A stretch of 64,000 bases of DNA from Rhizobium leguminosarum (GCF_017876795.1 NZ_JAGIOR010000002.1:124001-188000); one strand, 5' to 3'; counted from the stretch's first letter, positions 44,358 to 53,040 are shown. Numbers and translations: made by a program. The notes: generated from the letters alone by a model not told the origin.

Positions 44358-45263
44358 ATGGACATCAGACGCCTCAAATCTTTCATCGTGATCGTCGACA
44401 GCGGCAGCATCACGCGAGCGGCGGATCTTTTGCATATAGCCCAGCCGGCTCTCAGCCAGCAGCTCGCGGCGCTGGAGGAGCATTTCGGCCACAAGCTGCT
44501 GATCCGCAGCCAGCAGGGCGTCAGCATGACCGATGCGGGACACGCGGTATATCGCCATGCGCAGATTATCCTTCGGCAGATGGAGCAGGCGCAGGCCGAT
44601 GCATCTGCGGCCGGAAATTCGCTTGCCGGACGCGTCTCCGTCGGCCTCGTGCCGTTCAGCAGTGCGGCGACGCTCTCGGTCGACCTGCTGGCGGAGACCC
44701 GGAAACGGCATCCCGGCATTCTGCTGCATCTGACCGAAAGTGTCGGTCAGACCTATAGCCAGATGATCATGAACGGCCGGCTGGAGATGGCGCTTCTCCA
44801 CGGAACCGGACCGATCAAGGGCGTGCGGTTCGAACCGATCCTCAGCGAAGAGTTTTTCCTAGTCGCCCATCGTGATTTTGCGATCGAAGCGGACACGAAA
44901 CCCGTTCCGGTCAACGCTCTCGACGGGATACCGCTGCTGTTGCCGCCAGCCTATAATTTCGTCCGCCGCGCGGTCGATACCGCCTTCACGCGCACGCGCA
45001 CCAATTTGAAAGTCGTGGCGGAAGTCGAAATCGTCCGTACGCTCGCCCGCGCGGTGGACGGCGGCCTCGGCGCGACGATCATGCCGAAAGCCATCGCCGA
45101 CCGCATCGTCTCGGAATCGAGCGAGCCGCTGATCTGTCGGCTCGTCTCGCCCCGGATCGAGGAAACCCTGTCGCTGTGCGTATCCGACCAGAATCCCCTG
45201 TCGGAACCGGCCCTTGCCGTCCGCGACATCCTTCTGGAGTTGACGGCGCGGCTGAAAGCCTGA
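44358..45263 (+). CDS. LysR-family transcriptional regulator
   Basis: 301 residues from ATG at 44358, the usual length; the family N-terminus MDIRRLKSFIVIVDSGSITRAADLLHIAQPALSQQ starts here (given in part as landmark). The effector domain has 'GRVSVGLVPFSSAATLSVDLL' and 'GGLGATIMPKAIADR'. It resembles the Nac/Cbl-like group with IAQPALS in the recognition helix. It probably activates the divergent SDR-importer operon. Confidence 0.87.
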   Translation: MDIRRLKSFIVIVDSGSITRAADLLHIAQPALSQQLAALEEHFGHKLLIRSQQGVSMTDAGHAVYRHAQIILRQMEQAQADASAAGNSLAGRVSVGLVPFSSAATLSVDLLAETRKRHPGILLHLTESVGQTYSQMIMNGRLEMALLHGTGPIKGVRFEPILSEEFFLVAHRDFAIEADTKPVPVNALDGIPLLLPPAYNFVRRAVDTAFTRTRTNLKVVAEVEIVRTLARAVDGGLGATIMPKAIADRIVSESSEPLICRLVSPRIEETLSLCVSDQNPLSEPALAVRDILLELTARLKA

Positions 45264-45277
45264 GACGCAAGTGCCGG

Positions 45278-46477
45278 TCAGCGCATGTCCGCGCAGAACT
45301 GGGCTATGCGCGCGCAGCCTTCATCGAGTTTTTCCATGCTTGTCGCGTAGGAAATGCGGAAGAAGGGGCTCATACCGTATGCCGCACCTTGCACGGTTGC
45401 GACATGATGCTCTTCCACCAGCCCCATGACGAAATCGATGTCGGTCTCGATCTTTCGACCGCCCTTGCTTGTCTTGCCGATCAGCCCTGAAATGTTGGGA
45501 TAGATGTAGAAGGCGCCTTCGGGCCGATGGCAGCGCAGCCCCACCTCAGACAATCTGGCGAGCACGAAGTCGCGTCTTTCCTTGTAGATCGCCGCACGCT
45601 CCTTCAGCAGGTCCTGAGGCCCGTCGAGCGCTGCGGTAGCCGCCGCCTGCGTCAGCGTCGCGATGCCGCCGCCATTCTGGCCGTTGACGTTGCTGATGGC
45701 GGAGATCAGGTCTTTCGGCCCGGCGCAAAAGCCGAGCCGCCAGCCGGTCATCGCGTAAGCCTTGGAAACGCCGTTCATCGTCAGGACGCGATCATACAGC
45801 CTCGGTTCGACCTCGGCGATCGTGCAGAACTGGAAGTCGTCATAGACTAGGTGTTCGTAGATATCATCGGTCATGATCCAGACATCGGGATGGCGCAGCA
45901 TGACCTCGGCAATGGCAGCCATCTCCGCCCGGGTGCAGGCAGCGCCGGTCGGATTATTCGGGAAATTCAGGAAGAGCCATTTGGTGCGCGGCGTGATCGC
46001 CGCCTCCAGATCCTCCGGACGCAATTTGAAGCCGGTCTGGTCATGACAGGGGACCGCGACCGGCACGCCGCCGGCGAATTTGACGATGTCGGCATAGCTG
46101 ACCCAGGAAGGTGTGGGAATGACGACCTCGTCACCCGGATTGCAGGTTGCCAGCATGGCGTTGAAGATCACCTGCTTGCCGCCGGCCGAGACGACGATCT
46201 GGCTGGCATCGTAGTCGAGATTGTTATCGCGTTTGAACTTCCTGATGATGGCCGATTTGAGGGCCGGCGTCCCGTCCATCGGAGGATATTTCGTATCGCC
46301 GGCAAGTGCTGCCGCATGGGCCGCCTCGATCGCGTGTGCCGGAGTGGGGAAATCCGGCTCGCCGGATGAGAGGCTGACGACCTTTATTCCCTTGGCGGCC
46401 AATTCCCGGGCGCGCTGTGTCATGGCGGCGGATGCGGATATGGAGACGTTTTTCAGGCGGTCTGCGATGACGGACAT
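45278..46477 (-). CDS. Class-I pyridoxal-phosphate aminotransferase (aspartate aminotransferase type)
   Basis: 399 residues. PLP lysine 239 in NGVSKAYAMTGWR, Asn175 in FPNNPTG, Asp205-Ile-Tyr207 and the C-terminal substrate arginine in FFRISYAT are all present, as in AatA of rhizobia. The loop usually reading QSTSNP is here 'GQNGGGIA', which may alter substrate choice. The gene is 60 bp after pxpA on the same strand and could take the glutamate released from 5-oxoproline to 2-oxoglutarate; that link is inference. A general housekeeping role is the alternative. Confidence 0.85.
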   Translation of the reverse strand: MSVIADRLKNVSISASAAMTQRARELAAKGIKVVSLSSGEPDFPTPAHAIEAAHAAALAGDTKYPPMDGTPALKSAIIRKFKRDNNLDYDASQIVVSAGGKQVIFNAMLATCNPGDEVVIPTPSWVSYADIVKFAGGVPVAVPCHDQTGFKLRPEDLEAAITPRTKWLFLNFPNNPTGAACTRAEMAAIAEVMLRHPDVWIMTDDIYEHLVYDDFQFCTIAEVEPRLYDRVLTMNGVSKAYAMTGWRLGFCAGPKDLISAISNVNGQNGGGIATLTQAAATAALDGPQDLLKERAAIYKERRDFVLARLSEVGLRCHRPEGAFYIYPNISGLIGKTSKGGRKIETDIDFVMGLVEEHHVATVQGAAYGMSPFFRISYATSMEKLDEGCARIAQFCADMR

Positions 46478-46537
46478 CGATATGGTCCTTCGATGAGATT
46501 TTGGAAAAAAGACCGCCCGCAGGCGATCAGGATTGTG

Positions 46538-47305
46538 TCAGTCGGCGAGTTCGGCGGCGGGAGCGAGTGTCGCGCCCGCGGCTTCGATCTCGCTTCGCAC
46601 GATGCCGGCAAGCTCGAGGGCGCCGGGCGTGTCGCTGTGGACGAGAATGGAGCGTGCCGGCATGGAGATTACGGCCCCGTCGATGGTCTCGACGCTTCCG
46701 TCGAGGAGGAATTTTCGGACGCGGGCGCGCACCGCAGCTTCATCCTTGATGACGGCCCGGGGAAGCCCGCGCGTGACAAGCCTGCCCTCGGCGTCATAGG
46801 CCCGGTCCGCCAAGAAGAGCGCCAGGGTCTTCAGGCGCGCGCGCCTGGCCGCCTGCTGGATCTCGCTGCCTGGCGTGACGAAAACGACGAGATTGGCGTC
46901 GACAGTAGCAATCGCGTTCATCATCAGGTCGGCGAGGACAGGATCGCGGTTGACCATATTGCCCATGGCCGCATGGAAGCTGATATGCGAGACGGTGACC
47001 CGCTCGCTTCTGGCGATTGCCATCAGCGCGCCGAGCTGGTAGAGCATCTGCTGGCGAAGCTCGTCTGCCTGGAAGGGTATTTCGCGCCGGCCGAAGCCCA
47101 GCCGGTCGGGCAGGCCGGGATGGGCGCCGATGCCGACACCGTTCAGTTTCGCCAGCCGCACCATGCGCCCCATCGTCTCCGGGTCGCCGCCGTGGAAACC
47201 GCAAGCGATATTGGCTGACGAGACGAATTTCATCATCGCTTCGTCATCGCACAGCCGGTAGGGACCAAATCCTTCGCCCATGTCGGAATTCAGATCGATC
47301 TTCAT
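46538..47305 (-). CDS. pxpA: 5-oxoprolinase subunit A (LamB/YcsF family)
   Basis: 255 residues. The N-terminus 'KIDLNSDMGEGFGPYRLCDD' and 'SSANIACGFHGGDPETM' are nearly invariant in the family; 'GIGAHPGLPDRLGFGRRE' follows. PxpA with PxpB and PxpC cleaves 5-oxoproline (pyroglutamate) to glutamate using ATP. The gene is 21 bp after pxpC in the operon from 51276. Confidence 0.92.
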   Translation of the reverse strand: MKIDLNSDMGEGFGPYRLCDDEAMMKFVSSANIACGFHGGDPETMGRMVRLAKLNGVGIGAHPGLPDRLGFGRREIPFQADELRQQMLYQLGALMAIARSERVTVSHISFHAAMGNMVNRDPVLADLMMNAIATVDANLVVFVTPGSEIQQAARRARLKTLALFLADRAYDAEGRLVTRGLPRAVIKDEAAVRARVRKFLLDGSVETIDGAVISMPARSILVHSDTPGALELAGIVRSEIEAAGATLAPAAELAD

Positions 47306-47326
47306 CAGTTCCTCCTTTCGCCTCCC

Positions 47327-48322
47327 TTAGGCCATCGCCTTCAAAGCGCGCTTGACCATCCCCGATGTTTGCCTGACATCGTCGACATAACGGGCGACGG
47401 CCTGTTCGACCGCGCGCGCTTCCGCATGCGTCGAGCGGACGAATTTCAGGCGGGCGCCAATGCGGGCCTGTCCGAGCCGCCACAGGTCGCACTCGATCAC
47501 GCCGGCTATCTTCGGATATCCGCCGGCGGTGTTCGCATCGCTCATCTGCACGATCGGTTCGCCGCCGGGCGGAACCTGGATCACGCCGGGCACGACGCCG
47601 TGGGAGCGCATCTCGATGGCGGCGGTCGGCGTGATCGGCTCGCCGGACAGGCGATATCCCGTCCGGTCGCTGCGCGAGGAAATCCGCCAGGTCTGGCTCC
47701 AGAAGGCTTCGCCGTCTCCGGCGAAAAGATCGTGCTCGCCGGCAGGCAGGGCGCGGATCGGCAGCACGCCGTCAATAGGAGCGGGGAAGACCTCGCGCAG
47801 TGCTGCAGCCGGCTCGACGACGGCGAGGCCCGTGGCCGGCAGCATGGCAATCTCCAAATCCTCGCCGAGTGCGATCCGGTCGCCCTTTACCGACGGCCGG
47901 CCGGCATTGCCGCCGAAGCCGCCGCGCAGCGACGTGCTTCGCGACCCCATGACGACAGGGATATCAAGCCCGCCTCCGACCGAAACATAGGAGCGCGCGA
48001 GCCGCGGAGGCTGCTGCAGCTGGAGAACCTGACCCGGCTCCGCCATATAGGCGCACCACGGAATGAGTTCCAATCCATCGAGGTGAGGATTGCCGTCGGC
48101 GCCGGTGACGGCAAAGACAGTGCGCTGTTCGAAACGCAGGCCGAACGGGAAGGTCTGCACCTCGATCACAGCGGCATTTTCGTCATTGCCGACGAGAATA
48201 TTGCCGATCCTGACCGCAAGCGGGTCCATGGCGCCGCTCGCCGAGACGCCGATGTCGCGATAGCCGGAACGCCCGAGATCCTGCACCGTGTTGAAAGGGC
48301 CGCTTTCCCAGATCTCGATCAT
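47327..48322 (-). CDS. pxpC: 5-oxoprolinase subunit C (KipA/AHS2 family)
   Basis: 331 residues. 'GPFNTVQDLGRSGYRDIGV' and 'SGAMDPLAVRIGNILVGND' at the N-terminus and 'QMSDANTAGGYPKIAGVIECDLWRLGQ' region are AHS2 signatures. The same fold forms part of the carboxyltransferase domain of urea carboxylase. It overlaps pxpB by 4 bp. Confidence 0.9.
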   Translation of the reverse strand: MIEIWESGPFNTVQDLGRSGYRDIGVSASGAMDPLAVRIGNILVGNDENAAVIEVQTFPFGLRFEQRTVFAVTGADGNPHLDGLELIPWCAYMAEPGQVLQLQQPPRLARSYVSVGGGLDIPVVMGSRSTSLRGGFGGNAGRPSVKGDRIALGEDLEIAMLPATGLAVVEPAAALREVFPAPIDGVLPIRALPAGEHDLFAGDGEAFWSQTWRISSRSDRTGYRLSGEPITPTAAIEMRSHGVVPGVIQVPPGGEPIVQMSDANTAGGYPKIAGVIECDLWRLGQARIGARLKFVRSTHAEARAVEQAVARYVDDVRQTSGMVKRALKAMA

Positions 48323-49038
48323 AGTTCGATCCTTGCCGGCAGGAACCGCACCGTATCTCCCGGCGCCATCATGGCGGGGGTCAGCGAGGTTGGGTCGAAC
48401 ATCTGCAGTGATGCGAAGCCGATGGAATTCCAGCCATTGGGGCCGGTCAGCATGGCGACGCCGGTCTGCATGCCGCCAATGGTCACGCAGCCCTTCGGCA
48501 TCTTCAGCGACGGCACGGTCTTTCGCGGCATATAGATGCGCGGATCGAGGCCATGCAGATAGCCGAAACCGGGCGCGCTGCCCAGGGCGAAGACACGGTA
48601 GGTCGCTTCATGATGGATGCGGACGACTTCGCGGTCGCTCAAGCCGGAGAGATCGCAAAGGGCGGGAAGATCGGTCGCATGTTCGCCGCCGTAAGTGACG
48701 GGGATCTCGATGGTCTTGCCATTGAGATCAATGCTCTGCGCATTCTCCCATGCCTCCAGCAGCCGGGTGACCACTGCATCGGGGTCTTCGGGCGTCTCCT
48801 TGAAGATCACCAGCAGGTTGGTCATCCCGGGAATGTTTTCGGCAAGATCCGTCCAACCCTTGACCGTCTGGGACAAGGCCCAGATCCGCCGCTGCGCGAT
48901 GAGATCGAACTCGCCTGGCGCCTCGAGCAGGAAGGATCTGGCCCCGATCGAGGACACCCGCGCCCGGCTTTGGGTGGCCGGAACGATTTCGCGCTGCGAT
49001 GCATGCCTGGATGCATGTCGGGTCGTTGTGGCGATCAT
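48319..49038 (-). CDS. pxpB: 5-oxoprolinase subunit B (KipI/AHS1 family)
   Basis: 239 residues, AHS1 fold. 'IPVTYGGEHATDLPALCDLSG', 'ATYRVFALGSAPGFGYLHGLD' and 'VTIGGMQTGVAMLTGPNGWN' are the family signatures. It forms a complex with PxpC. The start overlaps the carrier-like gene by 4 bp, so the operon is tightly coupled. The N-terminal 30 residues are more variable and longer than in KipI. Confidence 0.9.
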   Translation of the reverse strand: MIATTTRHASRHASQREIVPATQSRARVSSIGARSFLLEAPGEFDLIAQRRIWALSQTVKGWTDLAENIPGMTNLLVIFKETPEDPDAVVTRLLEAWENAQSIDLNGKTIEIPVTYGGEHATDLPALCDLSGLSDREVVRIHHEATYRVFALGSAPGFGYLHGLDPRIYMPRKTVPSLKMPKGCVTIGGMQTGVAMLTGPNGWNSIGFASLQMFDPTSLTPAMMAPGDTVRFLPARIEL

Positions 49039-49460
49039 GATGGGAACTCGATTTCGAACAGAGGATCGCCGAAGCCGACCAATGCGCCAGGCTCGGCGAG
49101 CCGTCTGGTCAAAACACCGGAATAGCCGGCGCGAAGGGGAAGCAGCACATGCCCTATCCTGACGAAGCCGATGATATCCGCATCGGATACGGAGCGCGGC
49201 AGAGTTTGGGGCGTGACGGCGGCGGCCGGATGTTCGGCGCAGAAATGTCCTGCGATCGGCGCCTTCACGATGACAGGTGCGGGGCCTGCAGCACGGGGTA
49301 TGGCTTCTTGTACGCCGATGCGGGCGCCGCCCTCCCCTGAAATGACGATGCGAAGCTGTCCGCCCGGCCGGGAGATTTCGAGACCGTCCACGCCGGCAGC
49401 CGTCAGTGCGTCGGTGAGGAATGCGATGGTTGTGGGATCGCTGAAATCGATTGCGCTCAT
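49035..49460 (-). CDS. Biotin-carrier-like protein lacking the biotinyl lysine
   Basis: 141 residues. The C-terminal 75 residues follow the biotinyl/lipoyl carrier fold ('VKAPIAGHFCAEHP', 'GALVGFGDPLFEIEF'). At the place of the usual E-A-M-K motif the sequence is RIGH: the stretch from Asp94 'DIIGFVRIGHVLLPLRAGYSG' aligns so that His104 occupies the biotinyl-lysine position. It therefore cannot be biotinylated there. A second, intact carrier is encoded at the start of the same operon, so this protein may be a structural or regulatory subunit. ATG at 49460 overlaps the biotin carboxylase stop by 4 bp. Confidence 0.75.
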   Translation of the reverse strand: MSAIDFSDPTTIAFLTDALTAAGVDGLEISRPGGQLRIVISGEGGARIGVQEAIPRAAGPAPVIVKAPIAGHFCAEHPAAAVTPQTLPRSVSDADIIGFVRIGHVLLPLRAGYSGVLTRRLAEPGALVGFGDPLFEIEFPS

Positions 49461-50845
49461 GCCGCGGCCCTCCGCAGCTTTAGCCATTGTTCGAGGTAGT
49501 GGATATCGGTCTCTCCGCGTGCGAATGCGTGATCCTCGAAAAGCGCCCGCAGGAAGGGAATATTGGTGGCGATACCTTCGATCTCGGTGCCGGCAAGCGC
49601 CTCGCACATTCTTGCCATCGCCTTCGCCCGTGTCGGCGCGTGGACGATCAGCTTGGCGATCAGCGAGTCGTAATAGGGCGAGACCTTGTAGCCGGGATGA
49701 ATATGCGTATCGATGCGGATGCCTGGCCCCTCAGGCAAAACCAGATGGGTGACGACGCCTGCCGATGGCAGGAAGGTGTCAGGATCCTCGGCGTTGATGC
49801 GGCATTCGAAAGAGTGGCCTTCGCAGGTCACATCGCTCTGGGTGAGATCCAGAATATCACCCTGAGCCGCCTTTATCTGCGCCTGGACGATATCGACCCC
49901 GCTCGTCATCTCGGTGACGGGATGCTCGACCTGAAGCCGCGTGTTCATCTCGATGAAATAAAAAGCGCCGTCCTCATAGAGGAATTCGAAGGTGCCGACG
50001 CCACGGTAGCCGATCTGGCGGCAGGCCTGGACGCAGGCTATGCCGACCGGCTGAATGATATCGGGCGCGATCCCGGGCGCGGGCGCCTCCTCCACCACTT
50101 TCTGATGGCGGCGCTGCATCGAGCAATCCCGGTGACCCAGCCAAACGGCATTGCCGTGATCGTCGCAAAGAACCTGGATCTCGATGTGGCGCGGATGCTG
50201 GAGGAATTTCTCCATGTAGAGCGAGGGTGAGCCAAAGGCCTTGCGCGCCTCTTCCCGCGTCAGCGCGATTGCCTCACGCAACTGGTCGGCCTCTGGCACG
50301 ACGCGCATGCCGCGTCCGCCGCCGCCGCCTGACGCCTTGACGATGACCGGATATCCGATCTCCAGCGCGACGCGCTCGATCGAGGCCGGGTCGTCGGGCA
50401 GCGCGCTATCAGGACCGGGAACGCAGGGCACGCCGGCCGCCATCATCGCCCGTTTTGCCGCAATCTTGTCGCCCATGGTCGCGATCGACGACGCCGTCGG
50501 GCCGATAAAGACCAGCCCGGCCTTTTCGACCGCGTCGGAGAATGCGGCGTTTTCCGACAGAAAACCGTAACCGGGATGAATGGCGCCCGCACCGGTCAGG
50601 CGTGCGGCGAGAAGAATGGCATCCTGATTGAGATAGCTCTTGGCCGCAGTCGAAGGGCCGATGCAGACAGAACTGTCAGCGGCCTTTGACGCTTGCCTGT
50701 CCGCCTCGGAGCAGACGGCGACCGTCTTCAGGCCGAGCTCGCTGCAGGCGCGCTGGATCCGGGCGGCGATCTCGCCGCGATTGGCGATGAGGACGGTATC
50801 GAAACGGCGGCTTGAAGCGGCGGATTGTTCTAACGTTTCCGGCAT
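49457..50845 (-). CDS. Biotin carboxylase (AccC-like)
   Basis: 462 residues, full-length ATP-grasp biotin carboxylase. 'LIANRGEIAARIQRACSELGL' at the N-terminus, the glycine-rich ATP loop 'KASGGGGGRGMR', 'HRDCSMQRRHQKVVEEAPAPG' and 'NTRLQVEHPVTE' with the catalytic Arg are present. Encoded with a carrier and PxpB/PxpC, it is likely part of a dedicated system, separate from the housekeeping acetyl-CoA carboxylase. Start overlaps the carrier stop by 1 bp. Confidence 0.9.
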   Translation of the reverse strand: MPETLEQSAASSRRFDTVLIANRGEIAARIQRACSELGLKTVAVCSEADRQASKAADSSVCIGPSTAAKSYLNQDAILLAARLTGAGAIHPGYGFLSENAAFSDAVEKAGLVFIGPTASSIATMGDKIAAKRAMMAAGVPCVPGPDSALPDDPASIERVALEIGYPVIVKASGGGGGRGMRVVPEADQLREAIALTREEARKAFGSPSLYMEKFLQHPRHIEIQVLCDDHGNAVWLGHRDCSMQRRHQKVVEEAPAPGIAPDIIQPVGIACVQACRQIGYRGVGTFEFLYEDGAFYFIEMNTRLQVEHPVTEMTSGVDIVQAQIKAAQGDILDLTQSDVTCEGHSFECRINAEDPDTFLPSAGVVTHLVLPEGPGIRIDTHIHPGYKVSPYYDSLIAKLIVHAPTRAKAMARMCEALAGTEIEGIATNIPFLRALFEDHAFARGETDIHYLEQWLKLRRAAA

Positions 50846-51276
50846 CAGGCGATCTCCGCCAGCAGGTCGCCGGTCTCGACCTCACCATTGTCGATAGCGG
50901 TCAGCTGCGTGATGCGCCCGGACCGCGGTGCCGTGATCGTGTTGAAGACCTTCATTGCCTCGATGATGAAGAGGGTCTGCCCCTCCTCCACTGCGTCACC
51001 GATCGCGACGAACGGGGGCTCGCCGGGCACTGGAGCCCGATGCAGAACGCCGAAGACGGGCGCCTTCACCGGATAGGAGGTTTTCTCGACGCTCGAAGGC
51101 GCTTGGGAGACGGGACTTGTCGTCGATTCCGGCTTTTGCGAGGGTTCGCCAACAGCTGCCTCTCCCGGCGGCGTGCGGAAAATCCGAACCGTCACGTCCT
51201 TTTCCGTCACCGTCAGCTCGGTAATGTTCGATCGTCCGACAAAGTCGATCAGCGTCTTGATCTTCGAGAGGTCCAT
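50845..51276 (-). CDS. Biotin carboxyl carrier protein (AccB-like)
   Basis: 143 residues. The N-terminal helix region is followed by a Pro/Ser/Thr-rich linker (about 36-66) and the biotinyl domain, with Lys109 in EAMKVF as the biotin site. It is the first gene of the seven-gene operon to the aminotransferase, and provides carboxybiotin to a partner, probably the PxpB/PxpC pair. It is divergent from nothing; 561 bp without genes lie upstream. Confidence 0.9.
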   Translation of the reverse strand: MDLSKIKTLIDFVGRSNITELTVTEKDVTVRIFRTPPGEAAVGEPSQKPESTTSPVSQAPSSVEKTSYPVKAPVFGVLHRAPVPGEPPFVAIGDAVEEGQTLFIIEAMKVFNTITAPRSGRITQLTAIDNGEVETGDLLAEIA

Positions 51277-51837
51277 GGGCGTGCTCGGAATTTCAAAATT
51301 CCACCGCGCATAGCTGAAGTTTCAGATCGCCCGGCGTTGTGATTTTCGTAGCACGACGTATGGGTTGATGGGGTCAGACGAAGTTTTGATGGAGCGCAAT
51401 CCGCGGCATATAGGGGAGATATCGGCGAATCCCTTGGACGGCAGCCGGCGAGGCGAACAGAATCCGTGGAAGAGTAAAGCGCTTTTGGAAGCGGCGTCGC
51501 CCTCCGAACGATTCACACTTTATCTCACCTGCCTCTCCGTCGCAGGAGGCGGTGGTTCGTGAAGTCGTGGACCGTCGGCCCGAATTGACGTGATCTCCCA
51601 AGAATCAGACGATTATGAATCCTCTTTCGGCGTCTTGAAACTTCCAGTTTTATGGCGACCCACAGGATTGTATTTGTCGGAGCGCCAATGTCCGCCCAAG
51701 CCGTTACATTCAAAAAATCATCTGCCGTAGGGTGACTACTACGGCAGCGAGAAGTTGTACACGGCGCTTCAGGGTGGCGCCCTCCGAATGACGGCTCGGC
51801 GTTTCTGTACGGGATGCGTGAACCGGTTCCGCCATCG
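51277..51837. other. Intergenic region between the pxp operon and the LacI gene
   Basis: No gene is supported in these 561 bases. Near the right end is a terminator-like hairpin for the LacI gene. Two similar 10-base stretches (GCCCTCCGAA) occur at about 51498 (as CGCCCTCCGAA) and 51779, in the same orientation; they may be remnants of a dispersed repeat. The pxp operon promoter should lie just left of 51360. Confidence 0.4.
51723..51746 (-). terminator. Rho-independent terminator of the LacI-family gene
   Basis: TGCCGTAG and CTACGGCA form a perfect 8-bp stem around an 8-base loop. Reading the minus strand, a run of six T follows 5 bases after the stem. It lies 92 bp after the LacI stop. Confidence 0.55.
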
Positions 51838-52908
51838 TCAAAGCTTCGGAGGGGCAATGCTTTCCCGCAGGATAAGCTTGCTGCGGATGACGGTGGGCGC
51901 AGAAGGAGGGTTTTGGCTCTGGCCAAGGGCGTCGAGTAGGAGATCCACTGCCGCGCGGCCCATCTCTTCCACCGGTTGTTCGATCGTCGAGAGCGGTGGC
52001 GAGGAGAATTCGCAGACGGGCGAACCGTCGAAGGAGACGACGGACAGATCATCCGGAATGCTTAAGCCTGCGCGTTTGATGCAACTGACAAACGAGATAG
52101 CCATGTCATCGCTGGTGGCGATGACTGCCGTTGGTTTCTCGTCCAATCCAGCGAAATCGTCTGCCGCCTGCACGCCGATGTCGAAACCGTGCTGATAATC
52201 GAGGCGACCGCCCGAGCGACGCACGGCCTCCTTCGATAGGCCGGCTGCCTCAAGCGCCTCGAGCACGCCGCCATAACGCTCGACGTCATGATAATTGCCT
52301 TCAGGTCCTGCAAGGTAAAAGAACCGTCGATGGCCCAGCCGGATCAGTTCGGCGGTGACGTCGCGCACAGCCTCGCGGTCGTTTGTCACGACGCTCTGTA
52401 GGCCGGCATCGCTCATGTCGAGCAGCATCGAAACGATCGGCAGGCCGGAATTTGCCAGCGAGCGCCCATCGACCTCTGGAAGCTTCGACGACAGGATAAT
52501 GGCTCCGCGCACGCTGCCGCCGAAGGCGAGGTCGAGAATGTGCCGCTCGGAAATCTCGTCGCGATCGAGGTTGGCGATCATCAGGTTATATCCGCCCTGG
52601 ATCAGCGACTTGTTGATGCTCTGCAGGACCTGCGGAATGATCTGTGAGACGCCATAGTAGAGCGATCCGGGCAGGATGATCATGATGATGTTGGATTTGC
52701 CGACCCTGAGACCGCGCGCCATCGCATTCGGAGTATAGCCGAGCTGCTTGGCCGCCGCGTTGATCTTGGCGCGCGTCTTCTCGTTGACCCGTCCGGGATT
52801 GGCGAGCGCGCGGCTGACCGTTGAGATCGCGACACCGGCGAGCCGTGCGACGTCGGCCATCAGCGCCCCCGACTGCTCCTCTGCAGCCACATCCTTGTTT
52901 TTATTCAC
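51838..52908 (-). CDS. LacI-family transcriptional regulator of the sugar operon
   Basis: 356 residues. LacI helix-turn-helix at about 17-38 ('MADVARLAGVAISTVSRAL') with the hinge 'AKQLGYTPNAMARGLRVGKS', then the effector domain including 'VSFDGSPVCEFSSPPLSTIEQP'. It is divergent from the sugar isomerase/importer operon. Two palindromes, GCAAACGTTTGC and TGGCAAACGATTGCCA, lie between the two genes and are its probable operators. Confidence 0.88.
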   Translation of the reverse strand: MNKNKDVAAEEQSGALMADVARLAGVAISTVSRALANPGRVNEKTRAKINAAAKQLGYTPNAMARGLRVGKSNIIMIILPGSLYYGVSQIIPQVLQSINKSLIQGGYNLMIANLDRDEISERHILDLAFGGSVRGAIILSSKLPEVDGRSLANSGLPIVSMLLDMSDAGLQSVVTNDREAVRDVTAELIRLGHRRFFYLAGPEGNYHDVERYGGVLEALEAAGLSKEAVRRSGGRLDYQHGFDIGVQAADDFAGLDEKPTAVIATSDDMAISFVSCIKRAGLSIPDDLSVVSFDGSPVCEFSSPPLSTIEQPVEEMGRAAVDLLLDALGQSQNPPSAPTVIRSKLILRESIAPPKL

Positions 52909-52967
52909 GTTTGTTTCATTCTCCCGGATGCTTCGATTTGCAACTCTAAGGCAGCCGGCGATTTATA

Positions 52968-52979
52968 GCAAACGTTTGC
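52968..52979. promoter_or_regulatory. LacI-type operator, near the regulator gene
   Basis: GCAAACGTTTGC is a perfect 12-bp palindrome, 60 bp upstream of the LacI start. Its core is shared with the second site at 53025, and it probably mediates autoregulation. Confidence 0.7.
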
Positions 52980-53024
52980 CAAAAATCGCTTGCTTAAAAA
53001 ACCAGCTTGATTATCATCTAGGCA

Positions 53025-53040
53025 TGGCAAACGATTGCCA
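53025..53040. promoter_or_regulatory. LacI-type operator, near the sugar operon
   Basis: TGGCAAACGATTGCCA is a 16-bp palindrome with a single mismatch at the centre and the GCAAACG half-site of the first copy. It lies 90 bp upstream of the isomerase start. The sites are 59 bp apart centre to centre, so looping by a repressor tetramer is possible. Confidence 0.75.

Noticed and set aside
51365..51601. Short open frames on both strands in the gap before the LacI gene
   Set aside because: No ribosome-binding site, odd composition and no recognisable motif; more likely non-coding.
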